Assembly (NCBI GenBank): GCA_001798265.1
Contig: MGRR01000022.1
Location: 1-9,069, forward strand
Direction of reading: 5' to 3'
DNA from: Deltaproteobacteria bacterium RIFCSPHIGHO2_12_FULL_43_9
Lineage (GTDB): Bacteria > Bdellovibrionota > O2-12-FULL-43-9
DNA length: 9,069 bases
Shown here piece by piece: positions 1-5,329 of the stretch; positions within the stretch are counted from its first letter, which is position 1; each line of letters begins with the position of its first letter. The notes under the pieces were generated by a model that was not told the origin of the DNA, did no database searches, and saw only the letters and a list, made by a program, of their open reading frames with translations. The translations under genes and the position numbers were made by a program.

Positions 1-645
1 CCTCCTCCCGGTCGTATGGAAATGTTTTAGGATACCGAACATCAATGAGCTGTCGTGGAATGTTGGAATAAATAAAGGGGTATCGGTTTCTATGGCTGCC
101 CGGGTGATCCCCTCTTTAGGCTTCCTACCCTCGGAGAGGATCTTGTAAAAATGTGCGATTAGCTCCCATGAAGAGTAATTTCCCTCTGGAAGCAGGCTAC
201 ACGCATGTTCAATCCTGTTATCCAGATCCTGATACGCATTATCATCACCATAGGTATCGTATATTCGGTCTATGTTTAGCTCCCTGAGTTTATCATCATC
301 TGCATGCTCGGTCCCGACGTAGTGCATCCCACCCAACACCTCATAGAAATCGTGATAGATCTGGGCTCCGGTTGAAAAGATAACATCGATCATCCGTTCG
401 CGGATCAAATGGGCAATGAGCTCCCCCTGCCCCGCCGGAATCATGGCTCCGGCAAGCCCTAGAAAGATCGTGCAATCATCATCTTTGAGCATATTTTGAT
501 AGATTTCATACGCGCGATTCAGCTTCCTGCTCTGAAATGAGGTGCCGCCAAAGAGCCTCAGGATGTCAGGAACACTCTTTCCCTCATAGAGGGAAAAGCC
601 TGAAATTGGCTTGGATAAAAGCGCATCCCGTTCACTCTTTGACAT
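1..645 (-). CDS. Deoxyhypusine synthase family protein, 3' part cut off by window edge
   Basis: The first 215 codons are visible; the gene continues leftward beyond base 1. The translation follows the deoxyhypusine synthase fold: FLGLAGAMIPAG (residues 61-72) corresponds to the NAD-binding SNLISSG region of eukaryotic DHS, followed by STGA (91-94) with YHDF, and TPLFIPTFHDSSL (about 188-200) corresponds to the conserved PVFSPALTDGSL segment. The active-site lysine of DHS lies further C-terminal and cannot be checked here. Family knowledge: bacteria lack eIF5A, so bacterial members usually act in polyamine metabolism, for example as NAD-dependent homospermidine synthase, or on agmatine-like substrates. 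Which applies here is unknown. The ATG at 645 is preceded by AAGGGGG about 7 bases upstream and by a housekeeping-type promoter. The gene is divergent from the TIGR02147 gene. The family assignment is secure; the substrate is not. Confidence 0.88.
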   Translation of the reverse strand, partial: MSKSERDALLSKPISGFSLYEGKSVPDILRLFGGTSFQSRKLNRAYEIYQNMLKDDDCTIFLGLAGAMIPAGQGELIAHLIRERMIDVIFSTGAQIYHDFYEVLGGMHYVGTEHADDDKLRELNIDRIYDTYGDDNAYQDLDNRIEHACSLLPEGNYSSWELIAHFYKILSEGRKPKEGITRAAIETDTPLFIPTFHDSSLMFGILKHFHTTGRR

Positions 646-667
646 TAAGTAACCCCCTTGAATTTCC

Positions 668-692
668 TAGGTTAAATGAAATTTGTAACCTA
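668..692. repeat. Inverted repeat TAGGTTA-N11-TAACCTA, possible operator
   Basis: Perfect 7-bp arms TAGGTTA (668-674) and TAACCTA (686-692) are separated by 11 bases, giving 18-base centre-to-centre spacing, suitable for a dimeric repressor on one face of DNA. The right arm overlaps the -10 box of the leftward promoter. A regulator bound here would be expected to control the deoxyhypusine-synthase-like gene. The regulator is unknown; the neighbouring TIGR02147 protein is one candidate by proximity only. Confidence 0.35.
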
Positions 693-710
693 CACCTTGG
701 CTTAGGTCAA
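682..710 (-). promoter_or_regulatory. Sigma-70-type promoter for the deoxyhypusine-synthase-like gene
   Basis: On the minus strand TTGACC (710-705) is followed after exactly 17 bases by TACAAA (687-682), about 37 bases upstream of the start codon at 645. The -35 box matches consensus at 5 of 6 positions and the -10 box at 4 of 6. This was read by eye, with no transcription data. Confidence 0.5.
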
Positions 711-756
711 CACTCAAATGCTGTTCACTTAGCAAAAAGTGGATTGTTCGCTCTTG

Positions 757-785
757 TTGACATTATCAATTTAAAAAATTATAAA
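757..785 (+). promoter_or_regulatory. Strong sigma-70-type promoter for the TIGR02147 operon
   Basis: A perfect -35 box TTGACA (757-762) is followed after 17 bases by TATAAA (780-785). The expected start of transcription is near 792, about 30 bases before the ATG at 823. The spacer is very A/T rich. This is the best consensus promoter in the window and probably drives the three rightward genes that end at 2946. Confidence 0.65.
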
Positions 786-822
786 CTTCACACCCCTCGT
801 TTTAATAGGTGGGTAGGTAGAG

Positions 823-1668
823 ATGAATCAGGTTTTTGCTTATATAAACTATCGCGATTTTCTGAAAGATTATTATCGGGACAGAAAAACAAAAAATAAT
901 AAATTTAGCTTTAGAGTATTTGCAAGGCTTGCCGCCTTCGGCTCTCCCGGCTATCTCAAAATGATTATGGATGGCCAGAGGAATATCAGCCACGCCTCTA
1001 TATATAAACTGGTAAGGGCAATGAAGCTCGGGAGAAAGGAGAGCGAGTTTTTTGAAAAACTCGTACTTTTTAATCAGAGCCAGGATGTGGAAGAACAAAA
1101 GGAACTGCTTGATCAACTGGACAATGTTAGAAAGACAAAACCGGCCGCGATAATCAGCGAATATCAGTCAACACTATATTCGAAATGGTATTATCTCGTA
1201 GTCTGGGAAATGGTGCGTTTAAAAAACTTCAACGAAGATCCGGAATGGATCGCGAATAAATTAAAAAAGAAAATCACGCCGGCAGAAGCATCAGAGGCAA
1301 TCGCCAGGCTGATTGAATCCGGGATGCTTCGCAGAACCGATGACGGCAAATTAATCCAGCTGGATAAAACAGTTGAGTGGCCCGGAGAGGTAGCCAAGCT
1401 CGCGGTAAAACACTATCACCACTCAATGCTTCAGCTCGCGCAGGAGGCGATGAATGAGAATATCGACCGTGATTTAAGAGAATATACAGGGCTTTTGGTC
1501 GCGATTCCCAAAGAAGAGATCGGATTCGTAAAAGAGAGCATCTATGAATTTTTAAGAAAACTTAATCGGCGCTTAACAGAGCATCCAGAACCAACAGATG
1601 TTTATCATTTACATCTGCAATGGTTCCCGTTAACTTACCCTGCTTCATCAAGTGAGCAGAAGGAGTAA
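823..1668 (+). CDS. TIGR02147 / DUF4423 family protein, putative transcriptional regulator
   Basis: This 281-residue soluble protein has no signal peptide. The N-terminus (FAYINYRDFLKDYY, then FSFRVFARLAAFGSPGYLKMIMDGQRNIS at about residues 28-56) is the hallmark start of the TIGR02147 family and reads as a helix-turn-helix-like unit. The rest, with WYYLVVWEMVRL near 122-133 and a long alpha-helical C-terminus (FVKESIYEFLRKLNRRL), corresponds to DUF4423. The family occurs in many paralogous copies in Fibrobacter and Bdellovibrio-like bacteria; its function is not established, and a regulatory role is inferred from the HTH-like N-terminus. The ATG at 823 follows GGTAGAG and a clear promoter. 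The Shine-Dalgarno sequence of the next gene lies inside its last codons, so the two are co-expressed. Family assignment is firm; DNA binding and ligand are unknown. Confidence 0.85.
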   Translation: MNQVFAYINYRDFLKDYYRDRKTKNNKFSFRVFARLAAFGSPGYLKMIMDGQRNISHASIYKLVRAMKLGRKESEFFEKLVLFNQSQDVEEQKELLDQLDNVRKTKPAAIISEYQSTLYSKWYYLVVWEMVRLKNFNEDPEWIANKLKKKITPAEASEAIARLIESGMLRRTDDGKLIQLDKTVEWPGEVAKLAVKHYHHSMLQLAQEAMNENIDRDLREYTGLLVAIPKEEIGFVKESIYEFLRKLNRRLTEHPEPTDVYHLHLQWFPLTYPASSSEQKE

Positions 1669-1672
1669 TATT

Positions 1673-2146
1673 ATGAAAAACCATCTCCGCTTACAATTCT
1701 TTGTCTACATCTTACTGATATTGGCTACTCCATCTATTTCAATGGCAGGATTAGTGACGGGGAATTACAAGCCTTCAAACAACGACAACACAACGAGTCA
1801 ACAATCCAATGAACCAGAAACCAACGCAGTACTTGAAGCCGAGTTGAGCGGTGTCGTAACCGGCAATTTTTATGAACCGGAAGTACAACTGCTGGCCCAA
1901 GGTGTCGTAACTGGCAATTTTCGCACAAACAATGAAGCATCTCCCCAAATCGCAGCAATAGCAGGCGGTGTTGTAACCGGAAACTTTCACACAATCGGTA
2001 GCGCTAAAATCGCAACAGACACCTGGTATGAATCGAGCGATAATTCGTTTAAATGGCTGGTGACAAAGGATCTGTTTGATAATGTCGAATTCCTGGTTGA
2101 AACTGCTGAGGGCAAAAAATACGTAATCGGCGTAGACATCAACTAA
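1673..2146 (+). CDS. Secreted protein with four xVTGN(F/Y) repeats, unknown function
   Basis: I recognise no named family in this 157-residue product. Residues 1-25 form a signal peptide (MKNHLRL, hydrophobic 9-20, then PSISMA before a glycine). Four copies of a heptad follow: GLVTGNY (26-32), GVVTGNF (60-66), GVVTGNF (77-83) and GVVTGNF (99-105). The first would sit at the mature N-terminus. Repeat starts are 34, 17 and 22 residues apart, with Asn/Thr/Gln/Glu-rich linkers. Residues 112-157 contain Trp, Phe and alternating hydrophobics and look like a small beta-rich domain ending in VIGVDIN. The start at 1673 is chosen over an in-frame ATG at 1652 because AGGAG (1661-1665) lies 7 bases before it and a signal peptide begins there. 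It lies between the TIGR02147 gene and a FabL-like gene, in one transcription unit with both. Confidence 0.8.
   Translation: MKNHLRLQFFVYILLILATPSISMAGLVTGNYKPSNNDNTTSQQSNEPETNAVLEAELSGVVTGNFYEPEVQLLAQGVVTGNFRTNNEASPQIAAIAGGVVTGNFHTIGSAKIATDTWYESSDNSFKWLVTKDLFDNVEFLVETAEGKKYVIGVDIN
1748..1987 (+). repeat. Four in-frame copies of a 21-bp coding repeat
   Basis: Copies lie at 1748-1768, 1850-1870, 1901-1921 and 1967-1987, each encoding GxVTGN(F/Y). The second and third copies differ at one base (GGTGTCGTAACCGGC versus GGTGTCGTAACTGGC) and the fourth at four. The first is more diverged. Near-identical codon choice in copies 2-4 suggests duplication within the gene, kept in frame by selection on the peptide. 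Confidence 0.8.
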
Positions 2147-2148
2147 AA

Positions 2149-2946
2149 ATGGAATCCCAAACATTAAAGTCTAAATGGGCATTAATTCTTGGTGCCTCCA
2201 GTGGTTTTGGGGCCGCCGCCGCGAAAGAATTCGCGGCCGCCGGAATCAACATAATCGGTGTCCATCTTGACAGAAGATCAACACTCCCACTTGTTGAAGC
2301 GCTGAAACAAGAAATCGAAAAAACCGGCCAAAAAGCACTCTTCTTCAACGTTAACGCCTCCGATGAGATAAAAAGAAAAGAGGTATTGGACTCGATAGCA
2401 CCAGCACTTAACGGGGAACCAATTCATATCCTCCTTCACTCACTCGCCTTTGGAACCCTAAAACCCTTTATTCATCCTGATCCATCACAGCAGATGACAA
2501 AGGCCCAGATTGAGATGACCCTTGATGTCATGGCCCATTCCCTTGTCTACTGGACACAGGATCTGGTTGCCAGAAATCTGCTACGAAAGGGGAGCAGGGT
2601 CTATGCCATGACCAGTTCCGGTGGCGAGAGGGTTTTCCCAACGTATGGCGCCATTTCTGCTGCAAAAGCAACACTGGAATCACACTGCAGGCAATTGACA
2701 CTGGAGCTGGGTGAGCATGGGATAAGATTTAACGCGATAAGAGCGGGTGTCACGGACACACCGGCACTAAGAAAAATACCGAACGCGGAAAAGATAATGG
2801 AATTTGCAAAATACAAGAACCCATCCAAAAGATTGACCACACCGGAAGATGTAGCAAAATCCCTTGTTGCCCTATCCCTTCCCGGCACAGAATGGATTAC
2901 TGGCAACGTCATTGGAATAGATGGCGGCGAGAATATAGTTGATTAA
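2149..2946 (+). CDS. SDR-family enoyl-ACP reductase, FabL-like
   Basis: This 265-residue Rossmann-fold oxidoreductase probably reduces the enoyl-ACP double bond in fatty-acid elongation using NAD(P)H in the cytoplasm. The nucleotide-binding motif is GASSGFG (15-21). HSLAF (97-101) parallels the HSIxF motif of enoyl reductases. The catalytic pair is Y166 and K173 in a Y-x6-K arrangement, the enoyl-reductase pattern, rather than the Y-x3-K of ordinary SDRs. At the position of the extra active-site tyrosine of FabI there is S156, as in FabL. The C-terminal segment TDTPALRKIPNAE and the IDGGENIV end also resemble FabL. The ATG is 2 bases after the preceding stop with no good Shine-Dalgarno sequence, so translation is probably coupled to the repeat-protein gene. 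Another SDR activity on a lipid-like enoyl substrate cannot be excluded. Confidence 0.82.
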   Translation: MESQTLKSKWALILGASSGFGAAAAKEFAAAGINIIGVHLDRRSTLPLVEALKQEIEKTGQKALFFNVNASDEIKRKEVLDSIAPALNGEPIHILLHSLAFGTLKPFIHPDPSQQMTKAQIEMTLDVMAHSLVYWTQDLVARNLLRKGSRVYAMTSSGGERVFPTYGAISAAKATLESHCRQLTLELGEHGIRFNAIRAGVTDTPALRKIPNAEKIMEFAKYKNPSKRLTTPEDVAKSLVALSLPGTEWITGNVIGIDGGENIVD

Positions 2947-2948
2947 AT

Positions 2949-3284
2949 TTATTTCAGGCCATGAAACTCCATAATGGCCTCAGGATTTTCCTTCCACTGC
3001 GTCTTGAACCTTTTTATACAGTCAGTGCAACATTGATTGAACACAAGTGTCTTTCCCTTCAATTTCCCATATTTGGGATCGGAACCCTCATAAGTTACTC
3101 TGCTCGTAAATTTTCCGATATCCTGTTCAGCCATTACGGTATGACTGGAAGCGCATATCTTATTATTCACGTGAACCATGTTCCCCATAATCATGGGGGT
3201 AACAACCTCACCACGCTCTGCTAGAAGGGTCGCGCTCCAAAGGAGTGTGGCCGCAATAAAAAATAAACATCGTTTTCTATTCAT
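2949..3284 (-). CDS. Small exported CCxxC protein, probable metal-binding (YHS-like)
   Basis: This 111-residue protein begins with a signal peptide (MNRKRCLFFIAATLLWSATLLA). The mature part holds PMIMGNMVHVNN, ASSH, a polar middle, then KGKTLVFNQCCTDCIKRFKTQWKENPEAIMEF. That tail resembles the final strand-helix of YHS/TRASH-type metal-binding domains, in which KTY-FCC-C--KF--DP--Y is typical. The domain is shortened and the usual CPVMG start is reduced to TPMIMGN, so I call it YHS-like only. The start at 3284 is preferred over an upstream ATG at 3320 because AGGGAGGT lies at 3290-3297 and the signal peptide begins there. Its stop is convergent with the FabL-like gene, 2 bases apart. An ECF-type promoter motif shared with the divergent metal arm precedes it. 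Likely role: periplasmic metal binding in the same response. Confidence 0.75.
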   Translation of the reverse strand: MNRKRCLFFIAATLLWSATLLAERGEVVTPMIMGNMVHVNNKICASSHTVMAEQDIGKFTSRVTYEGSDPKYGKLKGKTLVFNQCCTDCIKRFKTQWKENPEAIMEFHGLK

Positions 3285-3325
3285 AAATACCTCCCTATCA
3301 TTTACTGATAAAAAACACACAACTC

Positions 3326-3353
3326 ATTACGCGCTATTCAGGAATATTGTGAC
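3326..3353 (-). promoter_or_regulatory. Predicted ECF-sigma promoter GTCACA-N16-CGTAAT
   Basis: On the minus strand GTCACA (3353-3348), 16 bases, then CGTAAT (3331-3326). Both hexamers and the spacing are identical to the motif at 4508-4535. A transcript would start near 3319, leaving about 35 bases of leader with a good ribosome site before 3284. A 16-base spacer and a CGTA -10 core are typical of ECF sigma promoters. It lies just beyond the stop of the membrane anti-sigma candidate. Confidence 0.6.
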
Positions 3354-3366
3354 ACGATTACGAAAT

Positions 3367-3915
3367 TTACTTTGAGAGAATAATATGCCGGCGGATGGAC
3401 CATAAAAATTCCAAGGCAGTAATACCCCCCAGTACAGATCCCAGAAACCAAACCATGCCACGGCTTAAGGTAATCTCGGCGTTAACACAGGAAAACAGGG
3501 CTATCGACAGGGTAGAGAGAAGCATTAGATGAAAAATGGTCCCTCTGCGAAGAATCTTTATCTCTTCTGGTCGAAGAACGGCGGCCGCTACCACCATACT
3601 GCTTCCCAAAAAGAGGGCTCCACAAAGAATCATACATCCAAGGTGCCCGAAACGCTCAAAAAGAGCCACTAATCCATGATTATGAAAAATGCCAACGCCA
3701 AATTGCGGGCAGAAGAGAAGCGTTATTGTTCCCACAAGGAGATGAATAATGGATAATTTCATAAAAATTGCTGCCGGTGGCGGGTTTAGAGCCCGCCTTA
3801 ATTCGCCAACGATCTTTACTGAAACTGCGCGGGGTGGCTCAAGGCTTGACGCGGTGGAGACAAACTCCTGGAACTCATCTACGTCCAAAGAGCGATTTTT
3901 ATATTCAATGCTCAT
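3367..3915 (-). CDS. Four-helix membrane protein, probable anti-sigma factor / metal sensor
   Basis: The 182-residue product has a cytoplasmic N-terminal region (1-51) with helix-forming VDEFQEFVSTA and VKIVGELRRALNPPP, then four predicted membrane helices at about 53-72, 92-113, 126-145 and 153-173. Positive charges (ILRR at 121-124, RRH near the end) place both ends inside. The first outer loop (about 69-91) carries C69, H78, H80 and H91, and the helices add H58, C94, C98, H129 and C143, plausible metal or redox ligands. Its ATG overlaps the stop of the ECF sigma gene (ATGA at 3915-3912), the arrangement expected for a sigma/anti-sigma pair. I recognise no named anti-sigma family; the role is inferred from position, topology and ligand content. 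Confidence 0.72.
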   Translation of the reverse strand: MSIEYKNRSLDVDEFQEFVSTASSLEPPRAVSVKIVGELRRALNPPPAAIFMKLSIIHLLVGTITLLFCPQFGVGIFHNHGLVALFERFGHLGCMILCGALFLGSSMVVAAAVLRPEEIKILRRGTIFHLMLLSTLSIALFSCVNAEITLSRGMVWFLGSVLGGITALEFLWSIRRHIILSK

Positions 3916-4472
3916 TGTTTTCCCCCCATTTCTTTCAGTCGCCGGATCCCACGGCTTATGAGCTGTCGGACATTGGATGGCGAGGTTTTGAGTTCGCTGC
4001 TGATCTCGTCAAACGAAAGCTCCTTTTCATAGCGAAGCTGGATGGCCTTCCTCTGGGCGTCCGACAGGGCAGAGAGCCCGTGTAGCCCCTGTAATCCAAC
4101 AGACTCTCCCCCGCATTCGGTGGCAGCTTTTTCCGGTATCGTTGAATAAACAACCTCTTGTATCCTTTTTTTACTCCTTATTCCATCCACCATAACACTC
4201 TGAACAAGCGCAAATAGCCATGGTAGAAATGGGAGGGTTGAGTTATAGGTGGAACGGGATTTGTGGAGCTTAAGGAAGACCGCCTGGAAGAGATCCTCAG
4301 CAATATCTTGCTTAATAACGCGTTTTTTCAGAAAACCAAAAACCTTGGGTGAATGCCTGGTGTACAAAACCTCAAACGCACCCTCATCCCCCAATTGATA
4401 AGCCTTCATCAATTCCTCATCCCTAAGCTCCGTGAGGCCCATACCACTATTATTGATCTCTTTCCCTTCCAT
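3912..4472 (-). CDS. ECF-type RNA polymerase sigma factor
   Basis: From the chosen start the product is 186 residues. Sigma region 2 is clear: a DEGAFEVLYTRHSPKVFGFLKKRV core-binding helix, then AEDLFQAVFLKLHKSR and FLPWLFALVQSVMVDGIRSKKR for -10 recognition and melting. Region 4 reads LSDAQRKAIQLRYEKELSFDEISSEL-TSPSNVRQLISRGIRRLKEM, a helix-turn-helix for the -35. There is no C-terminal cysteine-rich domain, so unlike CorE-type copper sigma factors, sensing must come from a partner, probably the overlapping downstream membrane protein. The ATG at 4472 has AGGAG at 4484-4488 (11-base spacing). An upstream in-frame ATG at 4493 would give 193 residues but lacks a ribosome site. The gene is divergent from the metal-efflux genes, which it probably activates. 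Confidence 0.9.
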   Translation of the reverse strand: MEGKEINNSGMGLTELRDEELMKAYQLGDEGAFEVLYTRHSPKVFGFLKKRVIKQDIAEDLFQAVFLKLHKSRSTYNSTLPFLPWLFALVQSVMVDGIRSKKRIQEVVYSTIPEKAATECGGESVGLQGLHGLSALSDAQRKAIQLRYEKELSFDEISSELKTSPSNVRQLISRGIRRLKEMGGKQ

Positions 4473-4477
4473 GTAAG

Positions 4478-4504
4478 AATACGCTCCTAGCATCCATTTG
4501 TGAC
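4478..4504 (-). promoter_or_regulatory. Possible autoregulatory ECF promoter, imperfect copy
   Basis: On the minus strand GTCACA (4504-4499), 15 bases, then CGTATT (4483-4478): one base short and one base different from the two better copies. If used, transcription would begin close to the ATG at 4472, which would require a leaderless message or a later start at 4442. An alternative housekeeping-type promoter is TGAACC (4559-4554)-N17-TATTAC (4536-4531). Neither is strong. Confidence 0.3.
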
Positions 4505-4515
4505 ATTGTCACAAA
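4497..4515. promoter_or_regulatory. Perfect 19-bp palindrome between divergent metal-response arms
   Basis: TTTGTGACA (4497-4505), one central base, TGTCACAAA (4507-4515). The arms are exact reverse complements. It can be read as two abutting divergent -35 elements (TGTCACAA each way) or as an operator for a dimeric regulator. No regulator other than the sigma factor is encoded in the adjacent metal locus, which favours the first reading. Confidence 0.6.
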
Positions 4516-4535
4516 CCGTCATCATGCTTCGTAAT
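4508..4535 (+). promoter_or_regulatory. Predicted ECF-sigma promoter GTCACA-N16-CGTAAT for the efflux arm
   Basis: GTCACA (4508-4513), 16 bases, CGTAAT (4530-4535). The expected start of transcription is near 4542, leaving a leader of about 50 bases before 4593. It is identical in both boxes and in spacing to the copy at 3326-3353. Confidence 0.6.
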
Positions 4536-4592
4536 ACCTATCAAAAGAAGTAAGGTTCATCAAAGACCCAAATAGTAGTGAAGTGTGTAAAA

Positions 4593-4970
4593 ATGCAAAC
4601 TCCCCTGATTAATAAAAAATTACTGATTGTACTCGGCTTAGCCCTCATCGTTCACATTGCGTCTGGTTTTAACCTCTGCGCACACACTGCCATTGGGAGC
4701 CATGCCGAAGCTACACATCAGGGCGGGGCGCAAGATATTACCGCCCATTCATGTGAAACCTGCCTCGCAACCTGTGCACACTTTTCTTGCGCCTCGCATA
4801 ATATACCTTACCCGTATTCAATGAAGGAAACCGGGCACGAAAGTATCGGTATCACCCCAATTGACCGCATCTCCAACCACATCCTGTCTGACTCTAGTGT
4901 GTTGGAAGCGAAAAACGAAAACCTTTCCATAATTCCTACCCGATTCATTACGCAGGTCTTCAGGCTTTAA
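4593..4970 (+). CDS. His/Cys-rich exported small protein, probable metal binder
   Basis: The 125-residue product opens with a hydrophobic export signal (KKLLIVLGLALIVHIASG, 8-25). Residues 27-69 are packed with ligands: C29, H31, H37, H42, H52, C54, C57, C61, H63, C66 and H69, including a C-x2-C-x3-C-x4-C cluster. The C-terminal half is polar and largely ligand-free. This is the composition of small periplasmic copper- or silver-binding proteins often placed at the head of efflux operons; it faintly recalls DUF2946-type proteins, but I do not claim membership. A GTG at 4578 would add five residues. I chose the ATG because the signal then has a normal length, though neither start has a strong ribosome site. 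It is the first gene after the ECF-type promoter, divergent from the sigma factor. Confidence 0.7.
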   Translation: MQTPLINKKLLIVLGLALIVHIASGFNLCAHTAIGSHAEATHQGGAQDITAHSCETCLATCAHFSCASHNIPYPYSMKETGHESIGITPIDRISNHILSDSSVLEAKNENLSIIPTRFITQVFRL

Positions 4971-5039
4971 CAAACATATTTTTATTGTTCACTAAGCACT
5001 TGATTGAAAACTAAAACATTACTTAAAGGAAGCAAATAT

Positions 5040-5309
5040 ATGAAAACTACATTTTTAATAATACTATCCATAATCCTTCTGAACCCTCTCTTTACCAAAA
5101 ACGGCCACTCGAGCACCTGGAAGCGCCATCAGGATTCGTCAGAGGCCGCTACTCTCTACCAGCAAGGGGATATGGCCGACGATGAAAATATAAAAATGGA
5201 CCATCAAGCCATTCTAAATAAGGAGAAAGAGGTGCGGCAGAAAAAGCAGGTTCAGGTCAAGAGAAGGGAGAATTCACGGATCCATAGCTACCTGGAACGG
5301 CTAATATAA
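5040..5309 (+). CDS. Small exported charged protein, unknown function
   Basis: The 89-residue product has a hydrophobic N-terminus (MKTTFLIILSIILLNPLF) fitting a signal peptide or membrane anchor, then a very polar mature part with GDMADDENIKMDH and a basic helix (NKEKEVRQKKQVQVKRRENSR). A few His and Met residues are present but no cysteine. The ATG at 5040 is set by AAAGGAAG at 5025-5032; an in-frame TTG at 5004 has no such support. No family is recognised. It lies between the His/Cys-rich gene and a hairpin that precedes the cytochrome gene, so it is likely expressed with the metal-response arm. Confidence 0.6.
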   Translation: MKTTFLIILSIILLNPLFTKNGHSSTWKRHQDSSEAATLYQQGDMADDENIKMDHQAILNKEKEVRQKKQVQVKRRENSRIHSYLERLI

Positions 5310-5329
5310 TGAATTATGTCCTTCAAACG

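Noticed and set aside
537..899. Plus-strand 120-residue reading frame across the divergent spacer
   Set aside because: It overlaps the deoxyhypusine-synthase-like gene and the start of the TIGR02147 gene, covers both promoters, and its protein has no recognisable character.
1748..1987. CRISPR-like array from the regularly recurring 21-bp repeat
   Set aside because: The repeats are few, unevenly spaced, in frame and translated, with no cas genes nearby.
1775..2164. Minus-strand 129-residue reading frame opposite the VTGN repeat gene
   Set aside because: It is the mirror of a gene with a signal peptide, ribosome site and in-frame repeats; the Cys/Phe-rich translation is an antisense artefact.
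3768..4085. Plus-strand 105-residue reading frame over the sigma/anti-sigma junction
   Set aside because: It is antisense to two well-supported overlapping genes and has no export signal, motif or ribosome site.
4497..4515. CRP/FNR-type operator reading of TGTGA-N5-TCACA
   Set aside because: CRP sites need a 6-base centre, and no CRP-family gene is present here. The identical -35/-10 pair elsewhere makes divergent sigma promoters the better explanation.
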